Below, in pieces: positions 9,026 to 19,774 of a stretch of 64,000 nucleotides of DNA. The notes under the pieces are model-generated. The model ran no database searches and was not told where the DNA came from. It saw only the letters and a list, made by a program, of their open reading frames with translations. The DNA is taken from NCBI GenBank assembly GCA_027485645.1, contig JAIXQR010000007.1, positions 248,001-312,000 on the forward strand. Direction: 5' to 3'. This stretch comes from a bacterium. Lineage in GTDB: Bacteria; Armatimonadota; Fimbriimonadia; Fimbriimonadales; Fimbriimonadaceae. A program made the position numbers and the translations under genes. The stretch's first letter is position 1. Every line of letters starts with the position of its first letter.

Positions 9026-9054
9026 GCCCCGGGGGATAACTACTGCCCCGGGGG
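9026..9054. repeat. Pair of GCCCCGGGGG motifs between nusA and rnpM
   Basis: GCCCCGGGGG occurs at 9026-9035 and again at 9045-9054. Because CCCCGGGG is its own reverse complement, the two copies can pair with each other as an 8-bp all-GC stem with a loop of about 11 nt, or each can fold or dimerise alone. No T tract follows, so a plain terminator is unlikely; a pause site or processing hairpin inside the operon is possible. Confidence 0.5.
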
Positions 9055-9080
9055 TATCATCTAGGGAGAAAGTCGTCCGT

Positions 9081-9326
9081 ATGCCTGAGCCCATAAGAAT
9101 GTGCCTCGGTTGTCGGAGGCGACGTCCGAAATCTGAGTTGCTTAGGTGGGGAGCTTTATCCGAAGCTGCGGCAAGTCACGATGGAAGAGGGGCGTACGCC
9201 TGTCCAGATGCCCTGTGTATCGATCGGGCGACAAGTAAGGGACGCGCGAACCATGCGCTTCGGAAACAGCTTTCCGAAAGTGAGCTTCGCGAGATACGAG
9301 ATAACTTTTTATGCAGACTCAGGTAA
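9081..9326 (+). CDS. rnpM: YlxR/RnpM family RNA-binding protein
   Basis: 81-residue YlxR (DUF448) protein. It shows the RMCLGCRRRRPKSEL opening, the GRGAYACPDALC block near residues 33-44 and the terminal helix. This family is encoded between nusA and infB in many bacteria, exactly as here, and B. subtilis YlxR (renamed RnpM) modulates RNase P. The last 16 bp overlap the annotated start of infB. Confidence 0.9.
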   Translation: MPEPIRMCLGCRRRRPKSELLRWGALSEAAASHDGRGAYACPDALCIDRATSKGRANHALRKQLSESELREIRDNFLCRLR

Positions 9327-11251
9327 AGAAAGCCACCGGAATGACCCATCAGATCGCCGAACTCGCCAAAGAATTTGAAGTACGCCCCGGCGTTGTGTTT
9401 GGCGTTTTGCTGGATCTTGGGGTCGAGCACGATGGTCAAACCTTCGAAGCGGACGACGACACCGTCGCGCTTATTAAAGACTCACTGGCTGAGCTTATCG
9501 GTAGCACCGAGCTGGTTCTAAAGCCAAATTCCACTCCTCGCGACATGGCGTTCGCGCTTGGAGTTCCGCAGCCAGAAATCCAGAAGACTCTGGTCACCAA
9601 GCTCAAAGTCATGGCGACCCTCACGACCGTTCTGAAGGACGACGTGATCGAAAAGCTTGCCGGTCTTTACAACGTCACCGCCCGAGTGGGCGACGCGCCG
9701 AAGCCAAAGCCAGCGGCCGCGCCAAAGAAGCAGAACGGTGGAGCCCAGCCGCGACCGCCCGTGGTCACCATCATGGGCCACGTTGACCACGGCAAGACTT
9801 CGCTCCTCGACTACATCCGAAAAGCGAACGTAGCTGGAAAAGAGCACGGCGGAATTACCCAACACATTGGTGCTTATCAGGTCGAACTGCCTGAAGGCAC
9901 GATCACCTTCCTTGACACCCCAGGTCACGCCGCCTTCACGAACATGCGAGCTCGTGGCGCCAAGGTCACGGACATCGCGATTCTCGTGGTTGCCGCCGAT
10001 GACGGCATCATGCCGCAGACGATCGAAGCGATCCAGCACATTCAAGCGGCCAACGTTCCGATGATCGTTGCGGTCAACAAGATCGACAAGATTGACGCGA
10101 ACCCAGACCGAGTTCTCACCCAGCTTCCTGAATACAACGTCATTCCAGAAGCCTATGGTGGACAGGTCATCACCGCCCCAGTTAGTGCGCTGACCGGCGA
10201 AGGTGTTCCTAACCTCCTCGAACTGATCCTTCTTCAGGCGGAAGTCATGGAGCTTAAGGCCGATCCAAAGGCCGATCTCAAGGGCGTCGTTGTTGAAGCC
10301 AAGCTCGAAAAGGGCCGCGGACCGGTTGCCACGATGTTGGTGCAAGAAGGCACGCTCAAGACCGGCGACAGCGTGGTTGTTGGAACCACTTTTGGCCGAA
10401 TCAAGGCCATGACCGACTATAAGGGAGGACGACTTAACGAAGCCGGTCCAAGTACCCCGGTTGAAATCCTTGGTCTTAGCGAAGTCCCCCACGCCGGTGA
10501 CACGGTGATCGCGATGGTTGACGAGCGAAGCGCTCGCGAACTTGCCGAGAGCCGCGCGATGGATGAGCGGGCAAAGACGATCTTCCAGAAGTCACGAGGT
10601 ATCACCCTTTCCGATCTTCGAAAGCTACAGCAGCAGGAAGACTTTAAGGCCCTCAACCTGATCATCAAGGCCGACGTTCAAGGTTCGGTTGAAGCGGTCA
10701 AAGGCATGCTCGAAAAGGTCCGCAACGAGGAAGTGGAAACCCACGTCATCCTCAGCGGCGTCGGACAGGTCACCAAGGCAGACGTCGACCTTGCCGCCGC
10801 ATCGGGCAGCATCATCGTTGGCTTCAACGTGAAGCCTGAGGGTGAAGCGAAGCGAGAAGCCGAGAAACGACACGTCGAAATTCGAACTTACACGATCATT
10901 TATGAACTGATCGAGGACATCGAAGCGGCAGCAAAGGGCATGCTCGAACCGAAGTTCGAAGAGCAGTACCTTGGCTTGGCCGAAGTCCGACTTCGAATGC
11001 AATTCTCGAGAAAGGGCGTTATTGCTGGCTGCTACATCACCGATGGCAAGATCACGCGAAACGCAAAGTGCCGCGTAAAGCGCGGACGAGAAATCGTCCA
11101 CACGGGCAGCGTCGCCTCGCTCCGTCACTTCAAGGACGACGTCCGCGAAGTCACGATGGGAATGGAGTGCGGAATCACCTTCAACGACTTTGAAGAGTTC
11201 GTTGAAGGCGACATTATCGAAGCGTTCGAGATGATTCAGGTCAACGCCTAA
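9311..11251 (+). CDS. infB: Translation initiation factor IF-2 (short form)
   Basis: IF-2 is the GTPase that delivers initiator tRNA to the 30S subunit. G1 is [10 protein letters not shown] near residues 156-165, G3 is DTPGHAAF near 202 and G4 is NKID near 256. Domains II, III and the C-terminal tRNA-binding domain follow with normal spacing. The part before the G domain is only about 150 residues (one IF2_N-type helical module and a short Pro/Lys/Ala linker), so this is a compact IF-2. ATG 9311 overlaps rnpM by 16 bp; ATG 9341 is an alternative start. Confidence 0.96.
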   Translation: MQTQVKKATGMTHQIAELAKEFEVRPGVVFGVLLDLGVEHDGQTFEADDDTVALIKDSLAELIGSTELVLKPNSTPRDMAFALGVPQPEIQKTLVTKLKVMATLTTVLKDDVIEKLAGLYNVTARVGDAPKPKPAAAPKKQNGGAQPRPPVVTIMGHVDHGKTSLLDYIRKANVAGKEHGGITQHIGAYQVELPEGTITFLDTPGHAAFTNMRARGAKVTDIAILVVAADDGIMPQTIEAIQHIQAANVPMIVAVNKIDKIDANPDRVLTQLPEYNVIPEAYGGQVITAPVSALTGEGVPNLLELILLQAEVMELKADPKADLKGVVVEAKLEKGRGPVATMLVQEGTLKTGDSVVVGTTFGRIKAMTDYKGGRLNEAGPSTPVEILGLSEVPHAGDTVIAMVDERSARELAESRAMDERAKTIFQKSRGITLSDLRKLQQQEDFKALNLIIKADVQGSVEAVKGMLEKVRNEEVETHVILSGVGQVTKADVDLAAASGSIIVGFNVKPEGEAKREAEKRHVEIRTYTIIYELIEDIEAAAKGMLEPKFEEQYLGLAEVRLRMQFSRKGVIAGCYITDGKITRNAKCRVKRGREIVHTGSVASLRHFKDDVREVTMGMECGITFNDFEEFVEGDIIEAFEMIQVNA

Positions 11252-11260
11252 TCTTCTCGC

Positions 11261-12871
11261 TTACATTCGGAAGAGACTAAATCCTGGTTGTTGGAGCGGT
11301 GCATTCGCCGCCGCTTCAATTCCCAGCGCGAGAACTCTTCTCGTGTCAACTGGATCAATGATCCCGTCATCCCAAAGTCGCGCCGTAGAGTAGTAGCAGC
11401 TGGATTCCTCTGCGTACTTATCCAAGATCGGCTGCTTAAACTCCGCTTGCTCATCTGGCAGCAACGTCCCGCCCTTGGCCGCGAGCTGGTCCATCTTAAC
11501 GGTGAGAAGAACGTTTGCCGCTTGCTCACCACCCATGACGCTAATGCGGGCGTTGGGCCACATCCACATCATTCGTGGCTGGAATGCGCGTCCGCACATC
11601 CCATAGTTTCCGGCGCCGTAGCTTCCGCCAACAACCACGGTGAACTTCGGCACGGATGCCGTGCTGACTGCCGTTACAAGCTTGGCTCCGTTCTTCGCGA
11701 TACCTTCGTTTTCGTACTTACGACCGACCATGAAGCCGGTGATGTTCTGGACAAAGACCAGGGGAACCCCACGTTGGTTGCAGAGCTCAATAAAGTGCGC
11801 GCCCTTGAGCGAGGACTCGGAGAACAGAATCCCGTCGTTCGCCAAAATCCCGACCAAGTGTCCATAGACGCGGGCAAATCCGCAAATCAGTGTTTTGCCG
11901 TAGTTCGCCTTGAACTCTTGGAAGCGGCTGCCATCCACGATGCGAGCGAGCACCGCGCGCATGTTCATCGGAACCTTTGAGTCACTCGGAACGAGCGAGT
12001 ACAGCTCCTTTGGATCGAAAGCCGGATCTTCCGGTGCTGCGGGAGGCTGGGCGCCTGGGCGCTTTGCGGTGCCTAAGGACTCGACGATATTACGGACGAT
12101 CTGCAGGGCGTGGGCGTCATCCTCCGCAATGTGATCGGCTACGCCGGACAGCCGGGTGTGCACGTCCGCGCCGCCTAAGTCTTCGGCCGTCACCTCTTCT
12201 CCCGTAGCGGCTTTGACGAGTGGAGGTCCTCCGAGGAAGATCGTGCCTTGCCCGCGCACGATAACAGTTTCGTCGCTCATTGCGGGAACGTAAGCGCCGC
12301 CCGCAGTGCAGGAGCCCATTACGCTCGCAATTTGCGGAATACCCGCGGCCGAGAGACGCGCCTGGTTATAGAAAATGCGGCCAAAGTGGTCTCGGTCCGG
12401 AAAAACTTCGGCCTGCAAGGGCAAGAATGCGCCGCCCGAATCAACCAAGTAAACGCATGGCAAGTGATTCTCCAGCGCGACCTCTTGCGCTCGGAGGTGC
12501 TTTTTAACCGTGATGGGGAAGTACGTCCCGCCCTTCACCGTTGCGTCGTTCGCAACCACCATAACCTCGCGTCCGTGCACGCGGGTGATTCCCGTCACTA
12601 CCCCTGCGCTTGGTGCATCGCCTTTGTACATGCCTTCTGCGGCGAGGGTGGAGAACTCGAGGAAAGGTGCGCCCGGATCGGCAAGCGCCTCAATGCGCTC
12701 GCGAGCGAGAAGCTTCCCACGGCCCTTATGCTTTGCAACGAGGTCGGTCCCTCCGCCAAGCATGGTTTGGGCGGTTTTGGTTCGAAACTCAGTAAGCACC
12801 GCCTCCATCGCTTCGCGGTTCCGCTGGAATTCGGGCTGGTTGAGATCAACGGAATGGTTCAATTGCTCCAT
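11261..12871 (-). CDS. Acyl-CoA carboxylase carboxyltransferase (beta) subunit
   Basis: Biotin-dependent carboxyltransferase of the propionyl/methylcrotonyl-CoA carboxylase type, which moves CO2 from carboxybiotin to an acyl-CoA. About 536 residues. Both crotonase-like halves are visible: [12 protein letters not shown], then [14 protein letters not shown] and [16 protein letters not shown] in the first, and [27 protein letters not shown] and [15 protein letters not shown] in the second. The DSGGAFLP and QNITGFMVG wording is closest to methylcrotonyl-CoA carboxylase as I know it. No biotin carboxylase or carrier subunit lies in this window. An in-frame GTG at 12892 is an alternative start. It converges on infB with a 9-bp gap. 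Confidence 0.9.
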   Translation of the reverse strand: MEQLNHSVDLNQPEFQRNREAMEAVLTEFRTKTAQTMLGGGTDLVAKHKGRGKLLARERIEALADPGAPFLEFSTLAAEGMYKGDAPSAGVVTGITRVHGREVMVVANDATVKGGTYFPITVKKHLRAQEVALENHLPCVYLVDSGGAFLPLQAEVFPDRDHFGRIFYNQARLSAAGIPQIASVMGSCTAGGAYVPAMSDETVIVRGQGTIFLGGPPLVKAATGEEVTAEDLGGADVHTRLSGVADHIAEDDAHALQIVRNIVESLGTAKRPGAQPPAAPEDPAFDPKELYSLVPSDSKVPMNMRAVLARIVDGSRFQEFKANYGKTLICGFARVYGHLVGILANDGILFSESSLKGAHFIELCNQRGVPLVFVQNITGFMVGRKYENEGIAKNGAKLVTAVSTASVPKFTVVVGGSYGAGNYGMCGRAFQPRMMWMWPNARISVMGGEQAANVLLTVKMDQLAAKGGTLLPDEQAEFKQPILDKYAEESSCYYSTARLWDDGIIDPVDTRRVLALGIEAAANAPLQQPGFSLFRM

Positions 12872-12943
12872 CGCACTTCGATTCTGAAACACCCAGCATC
12901 CGCTTCGCTGTTTAAGGGACCGTTAAGGCATCGGGATCGCGAG

Positions 12944-12949
12944 TAGGAT
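12944..12949 (+). promoter_or_regulatory. Candidate leaderless -10 box (TAGGAT) before the YncE/phosphoesterase gene
   Basis: TAGGAT lies 6 nt before ATG 12956, which puts the expected transcription start at or next to the start codon. No -35 box is recognisable 15-19 bp upstream. One of a set of similarly placed TANNNT boxes in this window. Confidence 0.45.
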
Positions 12950-12955
12950 CAGGAA

Positions 12956-15505
12956 ATGAAAAGAGGTGTTCTCTTCCTCGGGCTCGCGTTAGCGGTCGGA
13001 GCGACGGCGATGGTGGCCCGTCAGGACGTGCGTGGGCTTCTGGTAACGGGCAAGTGGATCAACACAGATTCGGGGCTCGCCCACGAGAACGTTGGCAGCT
13101 ATCCGGTCAACATGGCGAAGTCTCCCGATGGCCGATTCGTTGCCATCACAAACTCCGGCTATCGGCAGCAGATTTCGATCCTGGATTCTTCTACCGGCAA
13201 GCTGGTGAGCAGGCTCGAATTCAACGCGGGCGTTCGCGGAAAGAAGGAAGCCCTGTACTACGGCCTCACGTTCCATAAAGCGGGCGATCAGACCCTTCTT
13301 TATGTTTCCAATGGCTACCTAGACACCGTAACCGTTCTGCAACTTGCCGCCGACGGAAAGTTGACGAAGGTCAAAGAGATCGTTGAAGACGCACCGACCG
13401 ACGCATCTGGCCTTCCTCACCACATCGCCGGCGTCGCCACCGCGAAGAACGGCCAGTACCTGGTCGTCGCCAACAACCAGAGCCACCACTACAACAAGTT
13501 CACCGGCAGCATCGGCGTATGGACAATGGACGGCTCGAACAAGTACGAAAAGATCACCGTTGACGGTTTCCCCTTGGCCGTCGTTGGCACGCGCGACGGT
13601 CGCGCATTCGTTTCTTCAGAAATGAACGGCGGCGTGACTGAAGTCGACCTCGCCACCAAGAAAACCAAGTTCATCAAGACCGGCGAGAACCCGAGCTACC
13701 TCGCGCTGAACAAGTCCGAAACCCTGCTTTTCGTTACCAACGCCAACAGCGATACGCTTTCGGTAGTTGACACCACCACCGGAAAAGTCTTCAAAACCGT
13801 CCTTCTCCGCCCCGCCGAGTTCCCCGGAATCCCCGGCTCCACCCCGCTTGGTTTGGCCCTTTCGAGCGACGAGAAGACCGCCTATATCGCCATGGCCGAC
13901 CTCAACGCGGTTGCCGTCGTCGATCTGGAAAGCGCCTCGGTCAAAGGCTACATTCCCGCCGGTTGGTACCCAACCTCGGTAGCGGTCAGCCCGAACGGTC
14001 GATCCCTTTTCATTGCCAACGCCAAGGGTGTTGGCACGCGAAACCCGAACGGCAAATCGGTGGGTGACCTTGGCACCTACGGGCCGAACATCATTGAAGG
14101 CACTGTCCAGACCATCAGCTTGAACGAGGCTCAGGGCAACCTCGCGGCCAGCACCGTCAACGTGCTCGAAAACAACCGCGCAACCGGCAATTACGAAGCG
14201 AGTAGCCGAAAGGCGTTCGTCAAGCCGCCAATCGAGCACGTCATCTACATTGTCAAAGAAAACCGAACCTACGACCAGGTTCTCGGCGACCTGAATCGCG
14301 GAAACCGCGATTCCTCCCTGGTGCTCTTCGGCCGAGAATCGACCCCGAACCAGCACGCTCTGGCCGAGCGATTCGTTCTCCTCGATAACTTTTACGTTTG
14401 CGCCGAAGTCTCGGCCGACGGCTGGAACTGGTCCACAGCCGGCATGTCCAACGAGTACGTCGCCCGCAACACTCTCACGAACTACAGTCGACGTGGTCGA
14501 AACTACGACTTCGAAGGCCAAGTCAACGGCTCACCGGTAGACGTGCAAGGAATGCATAACCCCGCTGAACCCGCCGGTGGCTACCTCTGGGACCAAGCCG
14601 TGGCGCAAAACGTCAGCCAGCGCAACTACGGCTTCTTCGTCAACAACCAAGTCGCTGACAAGGACAACGCCTCGAAGCCAATCGCCGAAGAAGGCGCGCC
14701 GAACCAGAAGGCACACCAGAACGTCACCAATCGCGACTTCCGAAAGTACGATATGGAGTTTGCCGACTCGGAAGCCTGGGTGAAGCACGGCCTCCCAAAG
14801 GCTCCTCGCCAGCTTGAGGCGTACGGCAGCCAGAAGGACCCAAGCCGCATGACCACGTGGCTCCGCGACTTCAATGGATTCGTGAAGTCCGGCAAAATGC
14901 CGAAGCTGCAGGTCGTCCGATTAGGACGAGACCACACAAGCGGTACCACCCCCGGCCAGCCGAGCCCTCGCGCTTGCGTCGCCGACAACGACTACGCCGT
15001 CGGCCAGTTGGTCGAAGCGGTCAGCAACAGCCCGTTCTGGAAGAACACTGCAATCTTCGTGCTTGAAGACGACGCCCAAGCCGGCACCGACCACGTCGAC
15101 AGCCACCGATCCATCGCGTTCGTCATCAGCCCATACATTCAGCGAGCCAAGCTGGACAGTTCCTTCTACAACACGAACTCGATGTTGCGAACCATGAGCC
15201 TGCTCCTGGGTCTGAAACCTTGGAACCAGTACATCGCCACCGCCTACCCAATGGGAGTGTTCGAAAAGACGATGGTGAACTCGAGCCCGTACAAGGCGAT
15301 CTTGCCGAGCAAGGAGATCATCGGGGAAGTGAACACCCGAACCGCCTACCGCGCTGCGGATAGCGAACGGCTGATCAACCCGCTGGAAGAAGAATCCATG
15401 CCGGATGTTGAACTGAACGACATCCTCTGGGGAGCCATCAAAGGGGCAAAAACTCCACGACCAAAAACGCCAAACACCATTTGGCGATCCCAGGACCTGA
15501 AGTAG
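12956..15505 (+). CDS. Secreted YncE-type beta-propeller fused to phosphoesterase domain
   Basis: 849 residues. A Sec signal peptide (about residues 1-21) is followed by a seven-bladed YncE/SMP-30-like propeller (about 40-400; blades show repeated SPDGRFVAITNSG and LALSSDEKTAYIA patterns). A C-terminal alkaline-phosphatase-superfamily phosphoesterase domain (PF04185-like) begins with HVIYIVKENRTYDQVLGDL near residue 430. The same fusion is known in several environmental phyla but its substrate is not established. A TAGGAT box ends 6 nt before the ATG, suggesting a leaderless transcript, though AGGA could also act as a weak Shine-Dalgarno. Confidence 0.85.
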   Translation: MKRGVLFLGLALAVGATAMVARQDVRGLLVTGKWINTDSGLAHENVGSYPVNMAKSPDGRFVAITNSGYRQQISILDSSTGKLVSRLEFNAGVRGKKEALYYGLTFHKAGDQTLLYVSNGYLDTVTVLQLAADGKLTKVKEIVEDAPTDASGLPHHIAGVATAKNGQYLVVANNQSHHYNKFTGSIGVWTMDGSNKYEKITVDGFPLAVVGTRDGRAFVSSEMNGGVTEVDLATKKTKFIKTGENPSYLALNKSETLLFVTNANSDTLSVVDTTTGKVFKTVLLRPAEFPGIPGSTPLGLALSSDEKTAYIAMADLNAVAVVDLESASVKGYIPAGWYPTSVAVSPNGRSLFIANAKGVGTRNPNGKSVGDLGTYGPNIIEGTVQTISLNEAQGNLAASTVNVLENNRATGNYEASSRKAFVKPPIEHVIYIVKENRTYDQVLGDLNRGNRDSSLVLFGRESTPNQHALAERFVLLDNFYVCAEVSADGWNWSTAGMSNEYVARNTLTNYSRRGRNYDFEGQVNGSPVDVQGMHNPAEPAGGYLWDQAVAQNVSQRNYGFFVNNQVADKDNASKPIAEEGAPNQKAHQNVTNRDFRKYDMEFADSEAWVKHGLPKAPRQLEAYGSQKDPSRMTTWLRDFNGFVKSGKMPKLQVVRLGRDHTSGTTPGQPSPRACVADNDYAVGQLVEAVSNSPFWKNTAIFVLEDDAQAGTDHVDSHRSIAFVISPYIQRAKLDSSFYNTNSMLRTMSLLLGLKPWNQYIATAYPMGVFEKTMVNSSPYKAILPSKEIIGEVNTRTAYRAADSERLINPLEEESMPDVELNDILWGAIKGAKTPRPKTPNTIWRSQDLK

Positions 15506-15518
15506 TATCTCGGGAAGA

Positions 15519-15564
15519 AAGCACCGGTTTCGAAGAAATCTCTGATTCTTTGGAACCGGTGCTT
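15519..15564. terminator. Long inverted repeat after the YncE/phosphoesterase gene
   Basis: AAGCACCGGTT (15519-15529) and AACCGGTGCTT (15554-15564) are perfect 11-bp arms, and an inner AGAA/TTCT pair extends the fold. It lies 14 bp past the stop codon. There is no T tract, so it would be an atypical terminator or an mRNA 3'-end stabilising hairpin. Confidence 0.5.
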
Positions 15565-15589
15565 CGTCGTAACCGATAATGAGAGGGGA

Positions 15590-17065
15590 ATGGGCGCACA
15601 AAGAGCACTAACAGCAATCGTCTTCACCGACGCCGTGGGGTTCAGCGCCATGGCGGCCAGGGACGAGTCGCTCGCATTTCGGCTGATTGAGGCTGATTTT
15701 GCCCTCATGCGCCAGCTCGCCGCGTTGCACCAAGGGCAAGCGCTCAAGACGACGGGAGACGGCATGTTGCTGGTCTTCGGAAGTGCCGTGCAAGCCGCAA
15801 CCTGGAGCATGGATTTCCAGACCCGAATCCGCGAGCGGGCCAAAGCCGAGCCCGGACCATTTTTTGAGCACCGAATTGGCCTCCACGTTGGTGATGTGCT
15901 CTTGAGCGAAGACGATGCCCAGGGCGATGGCGTAAACGTCGCCGCCCGGCTTCAGTCCGGCGCTCCAGCGGGCGGAGTCTGGGTAAGCGCCACCGCCTAC
16001 GACTTGATCAAGAGCCGAATGGAGTTCAACTTGATCTCTCGCGGCAAGCAGGATTTCAAGAACATTCCGGCGCCGATTGAGGTTTACGAAATTCCGGCCG
16101 ATCCGTCGGTCCGGGTGGCGGAAGTGCCGGCCAAGCCCGCTGCGCCGCGGAACAACAACACCTTGCTTGCAGGATTGGGCAGCGCCGTGGTGGTGCTGAG
16201 CATCGCCGTCGCTGCCATCGCCCTCAACCGGCCCACGAACACGGTCACCAAGGTTGTCCCTGGCGAGCGAGTTGTCGAGCGAGTTGAAGCCCCGTCCACG
16301 AAGCCACTGTTGGACGCCGCCCTCAAGGAAATCCAAGCGCTCAAGGAAGAAGAGGAATCGAAAGGGGGAGCCGTTCCGCCGCCTACTCCGCCCAAGCCAA
16401 AAGAAGGCCCCTCAGCTGGTGAGAGTGCCGCGGTAAAGGCCGCGGAGACTTCCATGAAGGCATCCAAAGAAGCGGCCAATTCACAGGCAGAGGACCCGGA
16501 CCCGGCAGCTGAATTTGAAAGTCTAAAGGGCATGGGCGAGGAGATTGAGAAGGCGTTCGCCAACTCTCCTGACTTCGCAACAAAGGGAGCGAAAGGCCTT
16601 GAAAACTTGCCAGGCTTGCGAAAATTAAAGGCATTCGAAGAAAAAGTAAGGGCAAGCAAGGCCACGTATGATTTTCAGGGCATCATTGACTACCTTTCGA
16701 CTGAAAAGGACTTGGTCGGCAGTCCTCTTGCTCTCACAAAGTATTCCTGGGTGCAGCTCGAGAAGCTAAAAACCTGGATGCTGGTGGAACTCGCCAAGAC
16801 CAACGAGGACAGCCCACTTGAACTCGCAAGCGTTGGCAGAGCCAAGCCGCGAACGCTTTGGGCCGAAGGATCGAAACTTGTGCTGCAAACCGGAGAAGGG
16901 AAGGAAACGAAGGAGTTCGCTGAACTCAAGCCGACCGAGTTCGCGGCAATCGCTCGGACCTTGCTAAAAGCAAGCCCGAGTCGCGAGCGTATGGCTCAGC
17001 TACAGCAGTTCGAAAGGGAATACGACCTCACCTCTGGCGGACCGATCCGCTTACGTAGAAATTAG
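15590..17065 (+). CDS. Membrane-anchored class III adenylate/guanylate cyclase
   Basis: 491 residues. Residues 1-165 are a class III nucleotidyl cyclase domain: AIVFTDAVGFSAMA with the first metal Asp, TTGDGMLLVF with the second, and GDGVNVAARLQSGAPAGGVWVS with the late Asn/Arg region. A single membrane helix follows at about 187-206, then a Glu/Lys/Pro-rich linker, a helical region and a 150-residue C-terminal domain I do not recognise (ending with LTSGGPIRLRRN). The order catalytic-TM-unknown implies a cytoplasmic cyclase with an extracytoplasmic C-terminal sensor-like part. The base specificity (ATP or GTP) is not decided here. Confidence 0.8.
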   Translation: MGAQRALTAIVFTDAVGFSAMAARDESLAFRLIEADFALMRQLAALHQGQALKTTGDGMLLVFGSAVQAATWSMDFQTRIRERAKAEPGPFFEHRIGLHVGDVLLSEDDAQGDGVNVAARLQSGAPAGGVWVSATAYDLIKSRMEFNLISRGKQDFKNIPAPIEVYEIPADPSVRVAEVPAKPAAPRNNNTLLAGLGSAVVVLSIAVAAIALNRPTNTVTKVVPGERVVERVEAPSTKPLLDAALKEIQALKEEEESKGGAVPPPTPPKPKEGPSAGESAAVKAAETSMKASKEAANSQAEDPDPAAEFESLKGMGEEIEKAFANSPDFATKGAKGLENLPGLRKLKAFEEKVRASKATYDFQGIIDYLSTEKDLVGSPLALTKYSWVQLEKLKTWMLVELAKTNEDSPLELASVGRAKPRTLWAEGSKLVLQTGEGKETKEFAELKPTEFAAIARTLLKASPSRERMAQLQQFEREYDLTSGGPIRLRRN

Positions 17066-17071
17066 AGGTAC

Positions 17072-17148
17072 TGGTCGGGGCGACCAGATTCGAACTGATG
17101 ACCTCATGTACCCAAAACACGCGCTCTACCAAACTGAGCTACGCCCCG
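17072..17148 (-). tRNA. tRNA-Pro (anticodon UGG)
   Basis: Read on the minus strand the cloverleaf is complete: acceptor CGGGGCG pairs with CGCCCCG, D arm GCTC/GAGC, anticodon stem CGTGT/ACATG with loop TTTGGGT (anticodon TGG), variable loop AGGTC, T arm ATCAG-TTCGAAT-CTGGT, discriminator A, and an encoded 3' CCA (17072-17074). TGG reads CCN proline codons. It stands between the groEL terminator and the convergent cyclase gene. Confidence 0.96.
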
Positions 17149-17214
17149 ACAGGAAAGAGAATATACCCGGATATTTAACGTCTTTTCTGGCGTAACCAGG
17201 CAACCCAAGGCAGA

Positions 17215-17255
17215 AAACAAAAAACGGCCCCGACTCAATCTGAGTCGGGGCCGTT
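17215..17255 (-). terminator. Intrinsic terminator of groEL
   Basis: On the minus strand AACGGCCCCGACTCA (17255-17241) and its complement (17237-17223) form a perfect 15-bp stem with a 3-nt loop, followed by a T-rich run (17222-17215 and on). It begins 15 bp after the groEL stop. This is the best Rho-independent terminator in the window. Confidence 0.93.
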
Positions 17256-17270
17256 GATCTAGGGGCTACC

Positions 17271-18971
<1,701 letters not shown>

Positions 18972-19349
18972 TCACTCGTCTGCGGCTCGAAGAATAGATC
19001 GCTCTAAGTTCGAGAGCATTGACCCAATCTTCGTGCAGTCTTGTCTCAGTGCCGTCGTTCCCGCGAGAAAGTTCAGGTCCTCACAAATCAGTAAGAGTGT
19101 TTCGAGCTCGTTTACCGAGCCTTTAGCTATCCGCAAAAACTGCGAGTAGCTCTTTGCCGATTTGCGACCGTAACCTTCCGCGATGTTGCAGGGAATCGAG
19201 ATTGCCGCGCGCCTTAACTGACCGGTCAAGCCAAACTGCTCCGACTTGGGTAAGTCGGCAGTGACCGAGTAGATCTGTTTAACCAGCTCTCTCGATGCTT
19301 GCCAAACGGACAGATTCTGGTAGCTCAACGAATCCCAACTCCCGAACAA
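18972..19349 (-). CDS. Four-helix-bundle protein, 23S rRNA IVP/Avd-like
   Basis: 125 residues, all alpha. The N-terminal SYQNLSVWQASRELVKQIY, then SEQFGLTGQLRRAAISIPCNIAEGYGR and the later SYSQFLRIAKGSVNELETLL blocks are the hallmark of the four-helix-bundle family (TIGR02436) found in 23S rRNA intervening sequences and related to the Avd accessory protein of diversity-generating retroelements. No reverse transcriptase or variable region is present here. The start is TTG 19349, lying at the edge of the flanking repeat; the stop abuts the repeat at the other end. It interrupts the groES-groEL operon in the same direction. The molecular role is unknown. Confidence 0.85.
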   Translation of the reverse strand: MFGSWDSLSYQNLSVWQASRELVKQIYSVTADLPKSEQFGLTGQLRRAAISIPCNIAEGYGRKSAKSYSQFLRIAKGSVNELETLLLICEDLNFLAGTTALRQDCTKIGSMLSNLERSILRAADE

Positions 19350-19367
19350 ATCCGAACTAATCCGAAC
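19330..19367 (-). repeat. 10+10+18 bp repeat, right arm next to the IVP-like gene
   Basis: On the minus strand: GTTCGGATTA, GTTCGGATTT, then the 18-mer GTTCGGGAGTTGGGATTC. The same 10+10+18 design recurs at 26516-26553 and 39287-39324. GCGCT lies 7 nt before the first unit. The 18-mer also encodes the first codons of the four-helix-bundle protein. Confidence 0.85.
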
Positions 19368-19387
19368 GAAACCTAGCGCCCTGCCTT

Positions 19388-19678
19388 TCAGCCTAGGATC
19401 GCGTAGATCTGATCCTCATCTAGGATCGTGTAGTCGGTGCCTTCGACGGTGACTTCATTACCGCCGTACTTGCTGAAGAGCACTCGATCGCCTACGTTGA
19501 CGGTGAGGGTGTTGCGCTCGCCGTTGTCGAGAACGCGGCCGTTGCCGGTGGCAATGACGGTGCCCTCTTGTGGCTTCTTCTTGGCGCTGTCCGGGAGAAA
19601 GATGCCGCTTGCAGTCTTTTCTTCTGCTTCCAGCAACTGAACGACGACCTTATCGCCGAGTGGTTTGAGTGATGCCAT
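19388..19678 (-). CDS. groES: Co-chaperonin GroES (10 kDa)
   Basis: 96-residue lid of the GroEL chamber. It has the [20 protein letters not shown] opening, the mobile loop segment [21 protein letters not shown] (residues about 19-39) and the [14 protein letters not shown] block. Shine-Dalgarno GGAGA sits 6 nt before ATG 19678. Two CIRCE operators precede it, so it heads the heat-shock operon. Confidence 0.97.
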   Translation of the reverse strand: MASLKPLGDKVVVQLLEAEEKTASGIFLPDSAKKKPQEGTVIATGNGRVLDNGERNTLTVNVGDRVLFSKYGGNEVTVEGTDYTILDEDQIYAILG

Positions 19679-19718
19679 TGCGTGTCTCCATACGCCGAGC
19701 GGCCTCCGCCAGACGGAA

Positions 19719-19745
19719 TTAGCACTCTCAGCGTTTGTCTGCTAA
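19719..19745 (-). promoter_or_regulatory. CIRCE operator 2 (groES proximal)
   Basis: TTAGCACTC, a 9-nt spacer, then GTCTGCTAA (plus-strand reading). The consensus HrcA operator is TTAGCACTC-N9-GAGTGCTAA: one arm is perfect and the other differs at two bases. It starts 40 bp upstream of the groES start codon. Confidence 0.8.
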
Positions 19746-19747
19746 TT

Positions 19748-19774
19748 TTGGCACTCTTTTTGTCCGAGTGTCAA
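19748..19774 (-). promoter_or_regulatory. CIRCE operator 1, overlapping the -35 box
   Basis: Plus-strand TTGGCACTC-N9-GAGTGTCAA; read on the minus strand it is TTGACACTC-N9-GAGTGCCAA, which contains a perfect TTGACA -35 hexamer. A CAAAAT -10-like box follows at about 18 bp. It is 2 bp from the second CIRCE and overlaps the stop codon of the upstream membrane-protein gene. HrcA bound here would block polymerase directly. Confidence 0.8.

Noticed and set aside
18972-19367. Diversity-generating retroelement
   Set aside because: The four-helix-bundle protein resembles Avd, but no reverse transcriptase, template repeat or variable repeat was seen anywhere in the window.
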